Positions 1 to 10,002 of a stretch of 64,000 bases of DNA are shown here, piece by piece. This stretch comes from Rhabdophis nuchalis (taxonomy: Eukaryota; Chordata; Lepidosauria; Squamata; Natricidae): positions 174,957,663 through 175,021,662 of the forward strand of contig CM077647.1 in NCBI GenBank assembly GCA_039707465.1. The letters are read 5' to 3'. Position 1 is the stretch's first letter. The number at the start of each line of letters is the position of its first letter. The position numbers and the translations under genes were made by a program. The notes below the pieces were generated by a model. That model worked only from the letters and a program-made list of their open reading frames with translations. It made no database searches and was not told where the DNA came from.

Positions 1-1349
1 ACTCTGCAGACTGCACCGTCAGAGATGGTCTGCCCTGGATAGGTTCTAAGATTTATGTCCCGACTACCATATGACCTTTTGTATTACAACGAGCTCATGA
101 CTCAAGACTTGCTGGACATTTTGGATTTGTGAAGACTGTATATTTGGTTAAACGCCAGTTTTGGTGGCCCTCTCTTAAGAAAGATGTTGAGTCCTATATA
201 GCCAGTTGTCCAGTTTGCGCAGCTTCCAAACGTTCTCCTGGTAAACCCCAAGGTCTCCTCCAATCCGTAGCGCGGCCAGAGGCTCCTTGGAAAGAAATTT
301 CTATGGACTTTATTGTTGATCTTCCAAGTAGCCAAAACTGTACTGTGATTTGGGTGGTTACAGATCTGTTCTCCAAACAAGTTCACTTTGTACCTTGCTC
401 CAAGATTCCATCCGCTAAGTCTTTGGCTAAACTCTTTCTTACTCACATTTATCGTTTACACGGAGTCCCAAAGCATATCATCTCTGATAGGGGTACTCAA
501 TTTACGTCTCAGTTTTGGAAGGAGTTCCTCAGATTAATTGGCTCCGCCCAGGGCTTAAGCTCCTCCCACCATCCGCAGACTAACGGGGCCTGTGAACGAG
601 CTAACTCCATTCTGGAACAATACTTGCGCTGTTTTATAAACTTTCAACAAGATGACTGGGCTGATCTCCTAATTCACGCTGAAGTTGCGTATAACAGTTT
701 GGTTCACAGCAGTACTGGAATGACCCCATTCAAAATAATTTATGGTCAGGACATTGTACCTATCCCTGAGTTGCTGCACGACCCTCCTGCAATTCGTTCT
801 CTGGCAGATTGGAGTGGTAAATTGTCTTCAGTTTGGCCCATCATAAGTAAAACATTGGATGATGCTCATCAATCTCATAACTTTTATGCCGACAAGAAAC
901 GATCTGCTCCACCAGAATACAAAGTCGGAGACAGAGTATATGTTTCTACTAGACATTTGGACAGTCCGCAGAAATGCAAGAAACTAGGCCCTAAGTTTGT
1001 AGGAGCTTTCACGATCACAAAAATAATCAGTTCTGTCTCTGTTCATTTGGACCTACCAAAAACCTACCGACGCCTGTACCCAGTCTTCCATGTCCACCTG
1101 TTGAAACCTGAACATTCGTCACATCTTCGTAAACCTCATCCTGATGCCCCTGTACCCCTGCTGGTGGATGGTCAACAACACTATGAAGTCCGGGACATAC
1201 TAGACTCCAGAGTGCACAGAAATAAAATTCAGTACCTAGTAATGTGAAAAGATTTTCCCCCATCCCATAATGAATGGGTGGATAAGCAGCATCTAAAAGC
1301 CCCAAAACTACTACGACAATTCTATGCTAAATATCCTACCAAGCCCTAA
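1..1349 (+). pseudogene. Ty3/Gypsy (chromovirus-type) pol C-terminus: integrase plus chromodomain, decayed
   Basis: This is the 3' part of a retrotransposon pol reading frame entering from the left edge. The frame shows the zinc-binding His-His...CPVC motif (codons near 100-215), then the DDE integrase core: Asp in SMDFIVDLP, Asp in ISDRGTQF and Glu in GACERANS, followed by the GPY-like segment KLGPKFVGAF and a C-terminal chromodomain (YEVRDILDSR...). Two in-frame TGA codons (72-74 and 1245-1247) sit where related elements have Trp, so the copy is inactive; the frame finally closes at TAA 1347-1349. The chromodomain places it with chromoviruses such as the sushi-ichi group (family knowledge). 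It lies in unit A only, so it arrived after the array duplicated. Confidence 0.9.
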
Positions 1350-1487
1350 CCTCTTTTGCCCTTTTTTATATGTTGTTGTGTGGTTTTCTTTGTGTGTCTA
1401 TTGTTGTCTATTTCTCAGAACTGAATCCCCTGCTTCTGGAGGAGGTCCGGATGTCAGCCTTCGCTTTGCCGCTTGCTTGGCTGCCAT

Positions 1488-1832
1488 GGAAATGGGGAGG
1501 GTGGGGTTATGGGGTTAACTATGAGTGCTGGTGGAAGATGGTACGGGCCAGTGTTATCTCAAACCTAACGGTATCACATTCCATTCTGATGATGGCATTG
1601 GACGTGAGGCCCACCTGATGCCCTGGAGAAATCTGCATTGGACACTGTTGTAGGGGGCATGGGTTATTGAGGTTGGCTTAAGCTTTGATATACACGCTTC
1701 GCGCCTAAACTAGTCACTTCCTGCTTGACCCTCGTTTGCTGTTCTTCTGTATTCAGTAAAAGTAACCTTATTCATACTAAACCATGATTAAGTGTGGTCT
1801 TTCTTGAGTATTCGAAGAAGCGAACCCTGACA
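1488..1832 (+). mobile_element. Gypsy polypurine tract and 3' LTR (start approximate)
   Basis: A purine-rich run at about 1488-1515 is followed by a probable LTR starting near TG at 1522 and ending in CA at 1831-1832. The right border is sharp: from 1833 the sequence matches the V2R downstream flank at 12841 and 34774. The LTR start is inferred from the polypurine tract alone, since the 5' LTR lies outside the window; TG at 1646 is an alternative. Confidence 0.6.
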
Positions 1833-1938
1833 ATATGCCTATATCAATGTCATTTCCCCCCTTTTATATTGGCCCGTATGTATTCTAGAAGGTTATCAAC
1901 CTTGGTTTTGTCTGTTTCTGTAAAGATGTAGTAATTTT
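1833..1938 (-). mobile_element. CR1-like LINE endonuclease relic (cut by Gypsy)
   Basis: The sequence matches 12690-12945 and 34640-34882, where the longer copy read on the minus strand carries the CR1 endonuclease-like motifs GIYYRA and GDINYSDINW. Here the 5' side of the relic was displaced by the Gypsy insertion. It marks the downstream end of unit A. Confidence 0.55.
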
Positions 1939-2006
1939 ATGTGTATGTATGTATGTATGTATGTATGTATGTATGTATGTATGTATGTATGTATGTATGT
2001 ATGTAT
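1939..2006. repeat. (GTAT)n microsatellite, unit A
   Basis: About 16 tandem GTAT copies. The same tract sits at the same place downstream of V2R-B and V2R-C (12943-13022, 34883-34948), so it was duplicated with the unit. Confidence 0.95.
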
Positions 2007-2687
2007 TGCACCTCCTGTTTCATTAGGTCTGTTTCTTCTGAATAGTTTTGATCCTCCCCTCATGATTTTCATCTAACCAAGTTTCAGTAATGGCAAATAT
2101 ATCATGTACTGATACTTCAAGTCTTGAGTAGATAGTAGGGGCTTTGCTCTTGGTTGTTTTCTTCTAAGAGTGGCATGTTTCTATTAGTTTTGTTCTTTGG
2201 GTACATATATGTAAGCTGGGTTTTTTTACGGAAGCTGTTTGTTCCCTAATATGTTTCAGTGTATTGGTTCTCTTCTTTATGTTCATATATGGGCTCATCA
2301 CTATATTTAGCAGCGGTTGGTAATCTTGATGTCACTCTCTTGATATAGTTTGCAAGCAGAGAGAGGTATACGTTTTTTTCTATGACTTGAGCTGATTTTC
2401 AGCAGATTTTCTTTAAAAATGCCACACTTCTTGTATGATCCTACACCAATTGTATGATCATTGGTCAACATACACTTTGAATAAAACATGAGACAGAAAG
2501 AAAAATGCATTTCTTTTCATTTCACTACATTTCCCATATTACTCATATTTGATAACAGGTAGCTCGGGAAATACATGTATTGGTAGAGTGAAACATACAT
2601 AAGATCCATATAACTTTCCCACAAAAAGAAGTCTTTCTATTCCTTTTTTTCAACTCTTCTGCTCAGCAAGAAAGATCTCATGGGACA
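2007..2687. other. 3' flank of V2R-A, no gene seen
   Basis: AT-rich DNA nearly identical to 13023-13703 and 34949-35632, and in part to 49995-50370. Small reading frames here are not conserved as protein. It is the downstream flank, and probably includes the 3' UTR, of the V2R unit. Confidence 0.6.
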
Positions 2688-3586
2688 CTAATTCCTCTTT
2701 GTAAGTTGCTCTCTGTGGTTGAGATCAGGCCGCAAAACAATGATATAGCATTTTGGCAGGAATATGCATCCCAGTAATGCAGCACTGGAGGCCAAAATAG
2801 AGAAGACCTCCACAGCCACCATGGCTTTTCCTTTTGTGCTCAGATAGGCTGGAAAGAAGGAGATCCACACACTGCAAAAGGCCAACATGCTGAAGGTGAT
2901 GAACTTGGCTTCGTTAAAGCTGTCAGGTAATTTACGGGCAAGGAAAGCCACAATAAAGCTGGCAATGGCCAAGATACCCATGTAGCCCAAGACACAGTAG
3001 AAGAAGAAAGCTGACCCCTCATTGCACTGCAAAATCATTTCTTGGAGCTCTGAGCGCATGTCCAACTCTGGGAATGGGGGAGATGTTGACAACCAAATTA
3101 TACAGATACATAATTGTAACAGAGAGCATGAGAGGACAATAGAAAAGGCTAATCTTTTCCCCACCCATTTCCTCATGTGAGATCCTGGTTTAGTGGCCAT
3201 GAAAGCCACAACTACAGTGATAGTTTTGGCCAGTACACTAGAAATAGCCACTGAGAAAGTGATGCCAAAAGTTGGTTGTCGGAGAAGGCAGGTCACTTGG
3301 CCAGGTTGGCTGAGGAACAACAAAGAGGAGAGAAAACAGAGCAGAAGGCAGACAAGCAGTGTGTAGGTGAGGGACCTGTTGTTGGCTTTGACAATGGGAG
3401 TATTCCTATACTTAATAAAAGTTCCAAGTACCCAAGAGGTGAAGAAGAAGAAACAAAGAGCTGCTGAGGATAAACCAATTCCTAAAGTTTCTTCAAAAGT
3501 TAGAAAGACCAGCAGTTTCAGGTTACATCCTTTCTTTTCTTTATTTGGATAATGATCTTCTAAACAATCAAAGCAATTTTTCATAT
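2688..3586 (-). CDS. V2R: V2R-A exon 6: 7TM domain
   Basis: The acceptor AG is at 3588-3587. The first two bases complete the Asp codon begun in exon 5. Residues NCFDC and KGC supply the last three linker cysteines, then seven hydrophobic helices follow, with loop motifs [16 protein letters not shown] and [13 protein letters not shown], and the family C end motif [10 protein letters not shown]. The stop is TAA-type at 2688-2690. After the first 34 residues this exon is nearly identical to exon 6 of B. Confidence 0.95.
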
Positions 3587-3883
3587 CTGGAAGAATAGTA
3601 AAGCAGTTTTACATCTACAAGATGATAACCTGGCATTTTCAGCATTTATTTATAAGAGGGAGTCCCTTGTGGACCATGGCACAACTGGGTTGTACAGTAG
3701 AAGCCATTGTACAGCAGTACAGTAGAAGCCATTTGAAGGTACAACAGGATGTGTTGTATTAAAACACACACCCCAAAGGGCATTAGGAATGTCTTACCCC
3801 CTTAATTTTTGTTTCCAGAGAGGAAGTCAGCTGTTTACCAGGTTCGGTTGAAATTGTTCAAGGCATTCTAGACATATACTGGA

Positions 3884-3925
<42 letters not shown>

Positions 3926-6900
3926 CGAGAGCGCACAATTTTTTATATAACTTGATGCATTCTATAATACTCAAAATCAGCTCATTAATCTTATGTAAGT
4001 AACAAACTACTAACAAGTAATTATTAATTTTTGGTTAAGTCTATTGAAAAATGGTAAAATTTCTACCCTACCATTTTGGTTTGAAATCTTCCCTTCTGGG
4101 CATGGAACACAGTCATAGCAGCAGAACTGATCCCCCTCAATCGCTTTCTTCCAGGATCCAGGGAGACAGGGGTCACTGCATCGAGAATGTGGAGGAACCT
4201 GGTGATAAGCACAAAAGGTTTTGAAAGGGGAGATTTTTAAAACACTTCATAATATTTATCCTTTATATAGAGAAATTATTTTTGACTTCCCAAAAGAATA
4301 ATGAATTTATCAACTTCATCACAAAATTAAAGAGATGTAGAAACCATAGTGATGCAGAAAAGGTCCTGTTTGAAGAACAGGGTGGGAGAATACTAACCTT
4401 TGGTGACAAACTCATGGAAACATGGACACTCTTGTGATTTTAAATGGAAATGCAAACCAAATATGCAAACATGGCTTTTGTATTGTAATGTCATTTTCTC
4501 AAATTGATGCGTGCTTGATCATCAAAAACATTTGAAAGGAACAATCTATTCTTTCTTTAAAATCCAGGAATCAGATTTTGAAAGAGACTAGGTTCAATAT
4601 GGCATCATAATGGATTAAGACACAGACAATTCACTAATCTGATACCTGGTTAAAAGCTGGACTCCAGACAATCACATCTTCATCGATCCATAATTCCTTC
4701 CCTTTTGGAGCCTCTAGATCAAGCTTTCCAACTCTAACTCTCTGAAAGGATCTGTTTGGAAAAGTGATCATGTTGGTGATGTCAAATCCACCAGTTGCTT
4801 CCCCTCTTTCATTCAGGAAAACTCTCTCCCCAGCTGAATTGTTGAAAGAAATGCCTTGAAGAAATGGATGGAGCTAATTGAAAGAGAATAGAAGAGAGAG
4901 GGAATCAATAGGAATATAACAACTTAGAAATTTTATAATCAATGTTGTATCGAAATATATATCTCCACTCTATTATTTATTTTTAGAATTTGAGAGACAA
5001 GCTTTTTTTAATGGATAAATGAGAGTTAGTGACTGCTGCAAACATAGGGTTATTTCTTACAATGCATGCCCTATTTAAAAAGGGCCAACTATCCCTCTAA
5101 ATATCGTATGGAGACAGAAAATTCAGCTTATGACTGAAGAAGAGAGAGGGAATCGATAGCAATGTAATAGAAAAGAAAACATCATAATCAAGCTTCATTC
5201 ACTCATTTTTCATATTCCAATAACTATTATTAAATATCTACACTTAGAAATTTTATAATCAATATTGCATAAAAATATACATGTACATTCCATTATGTAT
5301 TTGATATTATTTTAAGTAAAGATATTATTTTATTTTAAGTAAAGATAGGAATGAACTAAAGCAGAATGAAAATAGGCTTTTGGATTTAGGTAATCATTTC
5401 TGTTTCATGTCTTCTACTTAAGGTACTAATTCAAGATGCATCAAATCTCATCTTTCCTCATTGGTACAAAGTTATTTGAGAGTCTGATTAATTTCTTTTA
5501 GCCAGATTTTGGAATCTGAGACTTAAGCATTCTCTGATAGATAAATGAGAAAAAGAGGCTATTGGAAGCATAGAGTTGTTTAAAACTATGCGTGCCACAT
5601 CTCATCTAAGAAGGGCCACCACTTCATTCCTTGAAATATCTGATAGGAGGCAGAAATCTCAGTTTGTCATTCAAGAAAGGTTCACGAGCCACGCCAATAG
5701 TTCTTAGCAAATTGATCATTTTTGGAAGAGACAAGAAAAAGTAATGTAAATTATCATTTTAACTAACACTTATTGTGCAACCTCTGGTGATTTATTTAAT
5801 AACTATTGACAGCTAATCTATGTTTTGTATAGGAGCTCCTGGATGATCAGAATAGCAGAATACCTAAATGACAAAACAACAACACAACTTCACAGAATTG
5901 GTAGGGACATTTGAGGTCTTCTAGTCCACCACCCTGGTCAAGGAGAAGATCCTAAACCAATTTAGAGACTCCAACCTCTTCATAAAAATCTCTAGTTAGG
6001 TAGCACCCATAATTTCTAAAGGCACATGTTTTTATACTAATTCATTGTACCTTATTTCTATGTTTTTCTCATACTTAAGTTGATTCCACATGCAGAAAAT
6101 ATTAAGACTTTCCAAATGGGGTTCAAAAGATAATTCTACATCAAACTGCTCATTGAAATAAAAGAAGAGTCCAAAGCAAAGGGAATACCTGCCAAGGCTG
6201 CAGCTGTGGAAGATCAAAGTTTTTACCCATCATGGTTTTCCTCCTATTGAACCTCAGCATCTGTAGAGCCTGCAAAGCATGAGCCACAGCATAAACAGCA
6301 TTGTAGATGCTGTAGCTTTGGCCAGTCATTCCCATTTCAAATACAGGTGCAGGAAGATCCTCCAGCTTCATCTCCTGAGTGCATTTCCTACTGTGTGTTT
6401 CTTGTAACTCTAGATTTGGAATTAAACACTCAAATGCCTGTTCCCAAACATTCTGCCGAAACCCATCTCTGTCGTCTGAAAGTGGATTCATGGTCTGAAG
6501 AAATTCCTTGAAACCTGCAACTGCTGTTGAATGAACAGTGAAGGAAAGAGCCCCATGGAACATCTTGAGATCCAAATTGATTTGAATGCCTGAGAGTATA
6601 AAATCAATCTGTGCAGTCATGATCCAAACCTTTCTAAATAAGGCAATTTCCTTGCTTTCAGGATCACTCATAAATGTTACAAATCTTAGCCATATAATTG
6701 TCCAGGCTTCTCCATAGAGAAGAAACACATTGGCTTTGCTATTTATCATATTAATGGAAATAATGGAGATGGTTTGATAAAATTCTGGGAATCTTTCCAA
6801 GTGGAGTTGTTGAGCAAGCCTTTGTATAAATGCTGAGCAGATGCCGTTCTGGAAAAGTAAGGGCTGCATTTTCTGTAAGAAATTTTCTCCATTGTGGTTA

Positions 6901-8336
6901 TCAACAGAAAATATCCCAATCCATGTCCAGCTGAAATGATGAAGCAGTTGGACAATCCCAATGTACTGCTGGTTCTCTTTGGGGACCATGAAATAAAGTG
7001 AAGAGAGCTTCCTGGTCTGAAATTCTTCCTGAGGTAATGCACCATATGTCAGCTAAAAGAAAGTCCAGTAGTTTTCACTTGAGTCTCTAGATATAATTTA
7101 CTTTCCTCTCTTATTTTAATATAAAATATAGTCAAGAAACATTCTTGTCCTAGCATTCTTTTATGAATACAGTAACAGATTTCTTGGATTAGAAGACCAC
7201 CAAGGTCCCTCCAACTCTGTTATTCTGAGGATGTTCTCATTGCATGAAAATATTTCAAACACATGATCAATTGTTTTAACAGAAGCCATTCAAATCTTCT
7301 CCCAGGTATGGAATCACCCCGATACTTCCTATAACTTGCAATGGTAGTTTCAGGAAAGAATGCTAAGTAGTAGACCTCAATTTTTACAGAATATCTTAAG
7401 CCTAATTTCTGATGCCCATTAATTATTCTACAACTACCATAACATTAAGAATTTTCTTCTCAACCCCTTCAGAACTTACTTGTGGAATCTTGAAGAATCC
7501 TACAATTTCAGCTATATAAAATGATGTATCAAATCCCAAACCTCCAATGAGAGCCATGAGATTCTTCTGGTTACCACATTTGTAGTTAGGGACAAATTCC
7601 TGGGATTTAAAAAGCAGGTCCAGAGTGGTGCGATATGTCATCCTTGAATTATAATAACTGTCATAGATGTGGAAGCCAAGAGTGATGTTAGGTAAGATCT
7701 GGGAGTCCTCATTGATCTCCTTCACAGCAAAAGCCAAGGCAAGGATGTGCTGATAGAATTTGATTATTACACTGCAAATGATTTAATACCCCAGTTGAAA
7801 AAGGAAGTTGGCAATTTCTCCTAAGGGGGAATCATTTTTTATTTTATTTGAAATAACAAACATTTCTTTCTCTGATGAAGGTAGGAAAGTAATAGGTTTA
7901 CTAAAATATTGAATAATTTGTACACAGAAATGTTGACTCAGCCTTCCATCCTTCCAACCTTGGAAGGATGGAAGGCTGAGTCAACCTTGAGCCTGGTGAG
8001 ATTTGATGTGCTAAATTCTAAGCAGCTGGCAGTCAGCAGAAGTAGCCTGCAGTACTGCACTCTAACCGCTGTGCCACCAAGGCTTAAGCAATTTTGGAGA
8101 AACTGATATAAAATTAGAAAAAGACAAAATAATCCTTACTCTGGTGTGTCATCAGATGTTATACCAGGATATTCCTTAAAATTCATTTCATGAAGATTGT
8201 AATGGGTGTGAGACACTATCCCACCCATGATGAGGTCCCCAGGTAGGTACCACTCATGTGGAACAAGGAAAGCATCACTCACAGGGCAGCTCAGAGTCAC
8301 TATTTTCTTCACCAGGAACATCTGGAGAAGCAACAT
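2688..8336 (-). CDS. V2R: V2R-A: vomeronasal type-2 receptor, six exons, intact
   Basis: Coding exons in transcript order are 8140-8336, 7480-7771, 6189-7052, 4646-4873, 4072-4198 and 2688-3586, giving 868 aa. Every junction has AG/GT with matching phase (exon 1 ends in phase 2, exon 5 in phase 1, others phase 0). Domains: short hydrophobic leader ([11 protein letters not shown], residues 1-20), ligand-binding Venus-flytrap (about 25-525), nine-cysteine linker (about 530-590) and a family C 7TM domain (about 595-850) ending [10 protein letters not shown]. Family members are pheromone/chemosignal receptors of basal vomeronasal neurons and signal through Gao. Length and exon layout match the family (about 850 aa). 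No stop or frameshift was found. A GTG two codons before the ATG also keeps frame, but a TAA lies just upstream, so the ATG at 8336 is the likely start. Confidence 0.93.
3887..3922. repeat. (CA)n microsatellite in intron 5 of V2R-A
   Basis: Tandem AC repeat in the 0.5 kb intron between exons 5 and 6. All four genes carry one at this place, with differing lengths and flanks. The rest of intron 5 (3587-4071) holds no recognised feature. Confidence 0.95.
4072..4198 (-). CDS. V2R: V2R-A exon 5: cysteine-rich linker
   Basis: A 127 bp exon starting [11 protein letters not shown] and running through [12 protein letters not shown]. Six cysteines of the nine-cysteine (NCD3G) linker that couples the ligand domain to the helices are visible. 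Acceptor AG 4200-4199, donor GT 4071-4070. It ends in phase 1. Confidence 0.95.
4646..4873 (-). CDS. V2R: V2R-A exon 4: distal ligand-binding domain
   Basis: A 76-codon exon opening [18 protein letters not shown] and closing WSPAFNQ. This is the segment before the cysteine linker in V2Rs and related family C receptors. Acceptor AG 4875-4874, donor GT 4645-4644. Confidence 0.94.
4874..6188. other. Intron 3 of V2R-A
   Basis: AT-rich intron with no gene. It matches intron 3 of C along most of its length and parts of B and D. Parts of it are internally duplicated: the segment with the hexamer-like TTATTTTAAGTAAAGATA repeats near 5300. Confidence 0.7.
6189..7052 (-). CDS. V2R: V2R-A exon 3: core of the Venus-flytrap domain
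   Basis: A 288-codon exon, the longest part of the ligand-binding domain. It starts [26 protein letters not shown] and ends LPQLQPWQ, with the conserved [10 protein letters not shown] strand and the [16 protein letters not shown] helix typical of V2Rs. Acceptor AG 7054-7053, donor GT 6188-6187. The open frame runs a little past the donor into the intron, which is not coding. Confidence 0.95.
7053..7479. other. Intron 2 of V2R-A
   Basis: A 0.43 kb intron with nothing recognised. It is highly similar in all four genes. Confidence 0.7.
7480..7771 (-). CDS. V2R: V2R-A exon 2: N-terminal ligand-binding lobe
   Basis: A 292 bp exon reading [23 protein letters not shown]...[14 protein letters not shown], the classical first lobe of V2R/family C receptors. 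Acceptor AG 7773-7772; its first base completes a codon from exon 1. Donor GT 7479-7478. Confidence 0.95.
7932..8085 (-). mobile_element. tRNA-derived SINE fragment in intron 1 of V2R-A, with a perfect palindrome
   Basis: On the minus strand the 5' part has an RNA polymerase III A-box-like TGGCACAGCGG, and the body matches fuller copies at 21083, 30687 and 43703. The left end carries 26-base inverted arms (7932-7957 and 7960-7985) around a 2-base centre. The orthologous place in D has the SINE without the palindrome. Confidence 0.75.
8140..8336 (-). CDS. V2R: V2R-A exon 1: signal peptide and start of the ectodomain
   Basis: 65 codons plus 2 bases from ATG 8336. A hydrophobic leader [17 protein letters not shown] is followed by [18 protein letters not shown], matching the family motif (FYQPGDLIIGGI). 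Donor GT 8139-8138. Confidence 0.92.
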
Positions 8337-8974
8337 CTTCACTCTTTAAAATATCTCTCTCTTTCATCCTATTCTACAATAAACGTTATATTACTCCAAT
8401 AGCTAATACAGTGATTAATTCAAGGTTTATATCTGAGAGTGCATCTTAATCAGAAAATCCACCATTGGGTATTGGGAGATACAAGAGAGTAGAAATTCGT
8501 ATCTTGAATAGCATCAGGGTTTGAACAATTGCTCTGGCAGAGAAGAACAGAGGGAGGAAACCTGTAGCATTGTCCGACACACAGCCATTATTATCGGTGT
8601 GCCAATCTCCCTGGGGTTCAAGAAACATTGATTGCTTTTGAATTGAAATAAGCCTTCTGTGCAGCCTTTGATGCTTCTGCCTAGTAGAGAAAATATGGTG
8701 ATTCCTGTAGGAGATGATTACTTTGTTTTTGATGAGAGAATAAGTGGCCAATGTTTAAATGCCCACTTGCTAAGAAAATGCACAGAGGTGAATTTGCAAT
8801 ACAAAATTGCTTCATTTTTGAAATGTATGTTATTTTTGCAATGAATAATAAATGAATTTCACCTTCCTTTGCATGGCTCTGAGATGCATTGATCATTTTG
8901 ACGTTACCTCATTTTAAGAAATTTTGTATGATTTCCTTCCAGATTTCCCTAGAGGGAAATAAAAGAAGAAGAAA
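8337..8974. other. 5' flank of V2R-A (5' UTR/promoter candidate)
   Basis: This block is conserved upstream of A, B, C and D, and more distantly upstream of the pseudogenes. A minus-strand open frame of 60-100 codons recurs in it, but it resembles no V2R exon and is probably a by-product of recent duplication. No TATA box can be assigned with confidence. Confidence 0.4.
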
Positions 8975-9146
8975 AATTTCTCCACTGTTGTTATCAACAG
9001 CAGAAATCCTATTCCACATTCACCTGAATTATTTAAGTAGTTGGATAATCCCAATGCACTGATGGTCCTCTTTTGGAACCATGAAATAAACTGAAGAGAG
9101 TTTACTGGTCCCCAAATTCCTCTTGGGCAAATGAGCCATATTAGCA
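8975..9146 (-). pseudogene. Relic of the 5' part of a V2R exon 3
   Basis: It reads like the start of exon 3 (ATATGGCTC..., then [21 protein letters not shown]) but is stopped by TAA codons and breaks off after the region of NNSGE. No exon 4-6 follows; the functional V2R-A flank follows instead. Counterparts lie upstream of B (24130-24158, nearly gone), C (44822-44985) and D (57866-58020). Confidence 0.85.
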
Positions 9147-9182
9147 GAATAGAATAGAAAAGAATAGAATAGAATAGAATAA
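9146..9182. repeat. (AATAG)n microsatellite at a CR1 3' end
   Basis: Pentanucleotide tail between the exon 3 relic and a minus-strand CR1. The same junction recurs upstream of B, C and D. Confidence 0.9.
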
Positions 9183-9995
9183 CAGGGGTGGAAGGGACTT
9201 TGGAGGTCTTCTTGTCCAAGCCCCTGCACAGGCAGGAGACCCTTACATCACTTCAAACAAGGGTTAACTAATCTCTTCTTAAAAACTTCCAGTGTTGGAG
9301 CATTCACAACTTCTGGAGGCAAGTTGTTCCATTGATTAATTGTTCTAAGTGTCAGGAAATTTGTCCTTTATTCTAAGTCATTTCTCTCCATCATTAGTTT
9401 CCACCCATTGCCTCTTGTCCTGCCTTCAGATGCTTTGGAGTACGCTTTCACTCCCATTTCTTTGTGGGAATCCCTGGAACACTGTGATCCTGTCTCCCCT
9501 AGTCCTTCTTTTCATTATACTAGACCAGGTATGTCCAAACTTGGGAACTTTAAGACTTGTGGGCTTCAACTCCCAGAATTCCCCAGCAAGCATAGCTGGC
9601 TGGGGAATTCTGGGAGTTGAAGTCCACAAGTCTTAAAGTTCCCAAGTTTGGACATCCCTGTACTAGACATACCCAATTCCTGCAACCGTTCTTCATATGT
9701 TTTAGTCTCCAGTCCCCTAATCATTTTATTGTTCTTCTCTGCACTCTTTCTAGAGTCTCACCATCTTTTTTACATTGTGGCAACCAAAACTGAATGCAGT
9801 ATTCCAAGTGTGGTCTTTCCAAGGCATTATAATGTAGTATTAACAGTTCACGTGATACTGATTCTAGCCCTCTGATTACACAGCCTAGAATTGTGTTGGG
9901 TTTTTTTTTTTTTTAATTTATGTTAAAGTCTGTCAAGATCCTTCAGTATCTTGATTCTATCTTCTGGAGTGTTGGCTATTCTTGCCAGTTTGGAG
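9183..9995 (-). mobile_element. CR1 LINE, 3' part, 5'-truncated
   Basis: Minus-strand CR1 matching the coding tail seen intact at 26952-28204 (LERVQRRATKMIRGLE..., RTRSNGWKL). Frameshifts and stops make it dead. It is interrupted by a hAT MITE at 9526-9660. The 5' end abuts V2R exon 3 relic sequence, a junction shared with 26150 and 30215. Confidence 0.9.
9526..9660. mobile_element. hAT-type MITE, 135 bp, with 8-bp target duplication
   Basis: Near-perfect hairpin element with termini CAGGTATGTCCAAACTTGG / reverse. It is flanked by identical 8-base copies TACTAGAC (9518-9525 and 9661-9668). The 8-bp duplication and CA...TG ends fit hAT. The sister CR1 copies at 25850 and 29900 lack it. Confidence 0.9.
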
Positions 9996-10002
9996 CAGAG
10001 GT

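Noticed and set aside
3276..3552. Plus-strand ORFs opposite V2R exon 6 (and equivalents at 14292, 36221, 50959)
   Set aside because: Antisense shadows of the 7TM exon, conserved only because the exon is.
8446..8896. Minus-strand ORFs upstream of exon 1, recurring in B, C and D
   Set aside because: No V2R exon similarity, no splice sites leading into exon 1, and frames of differing length; probably non-coding flank.
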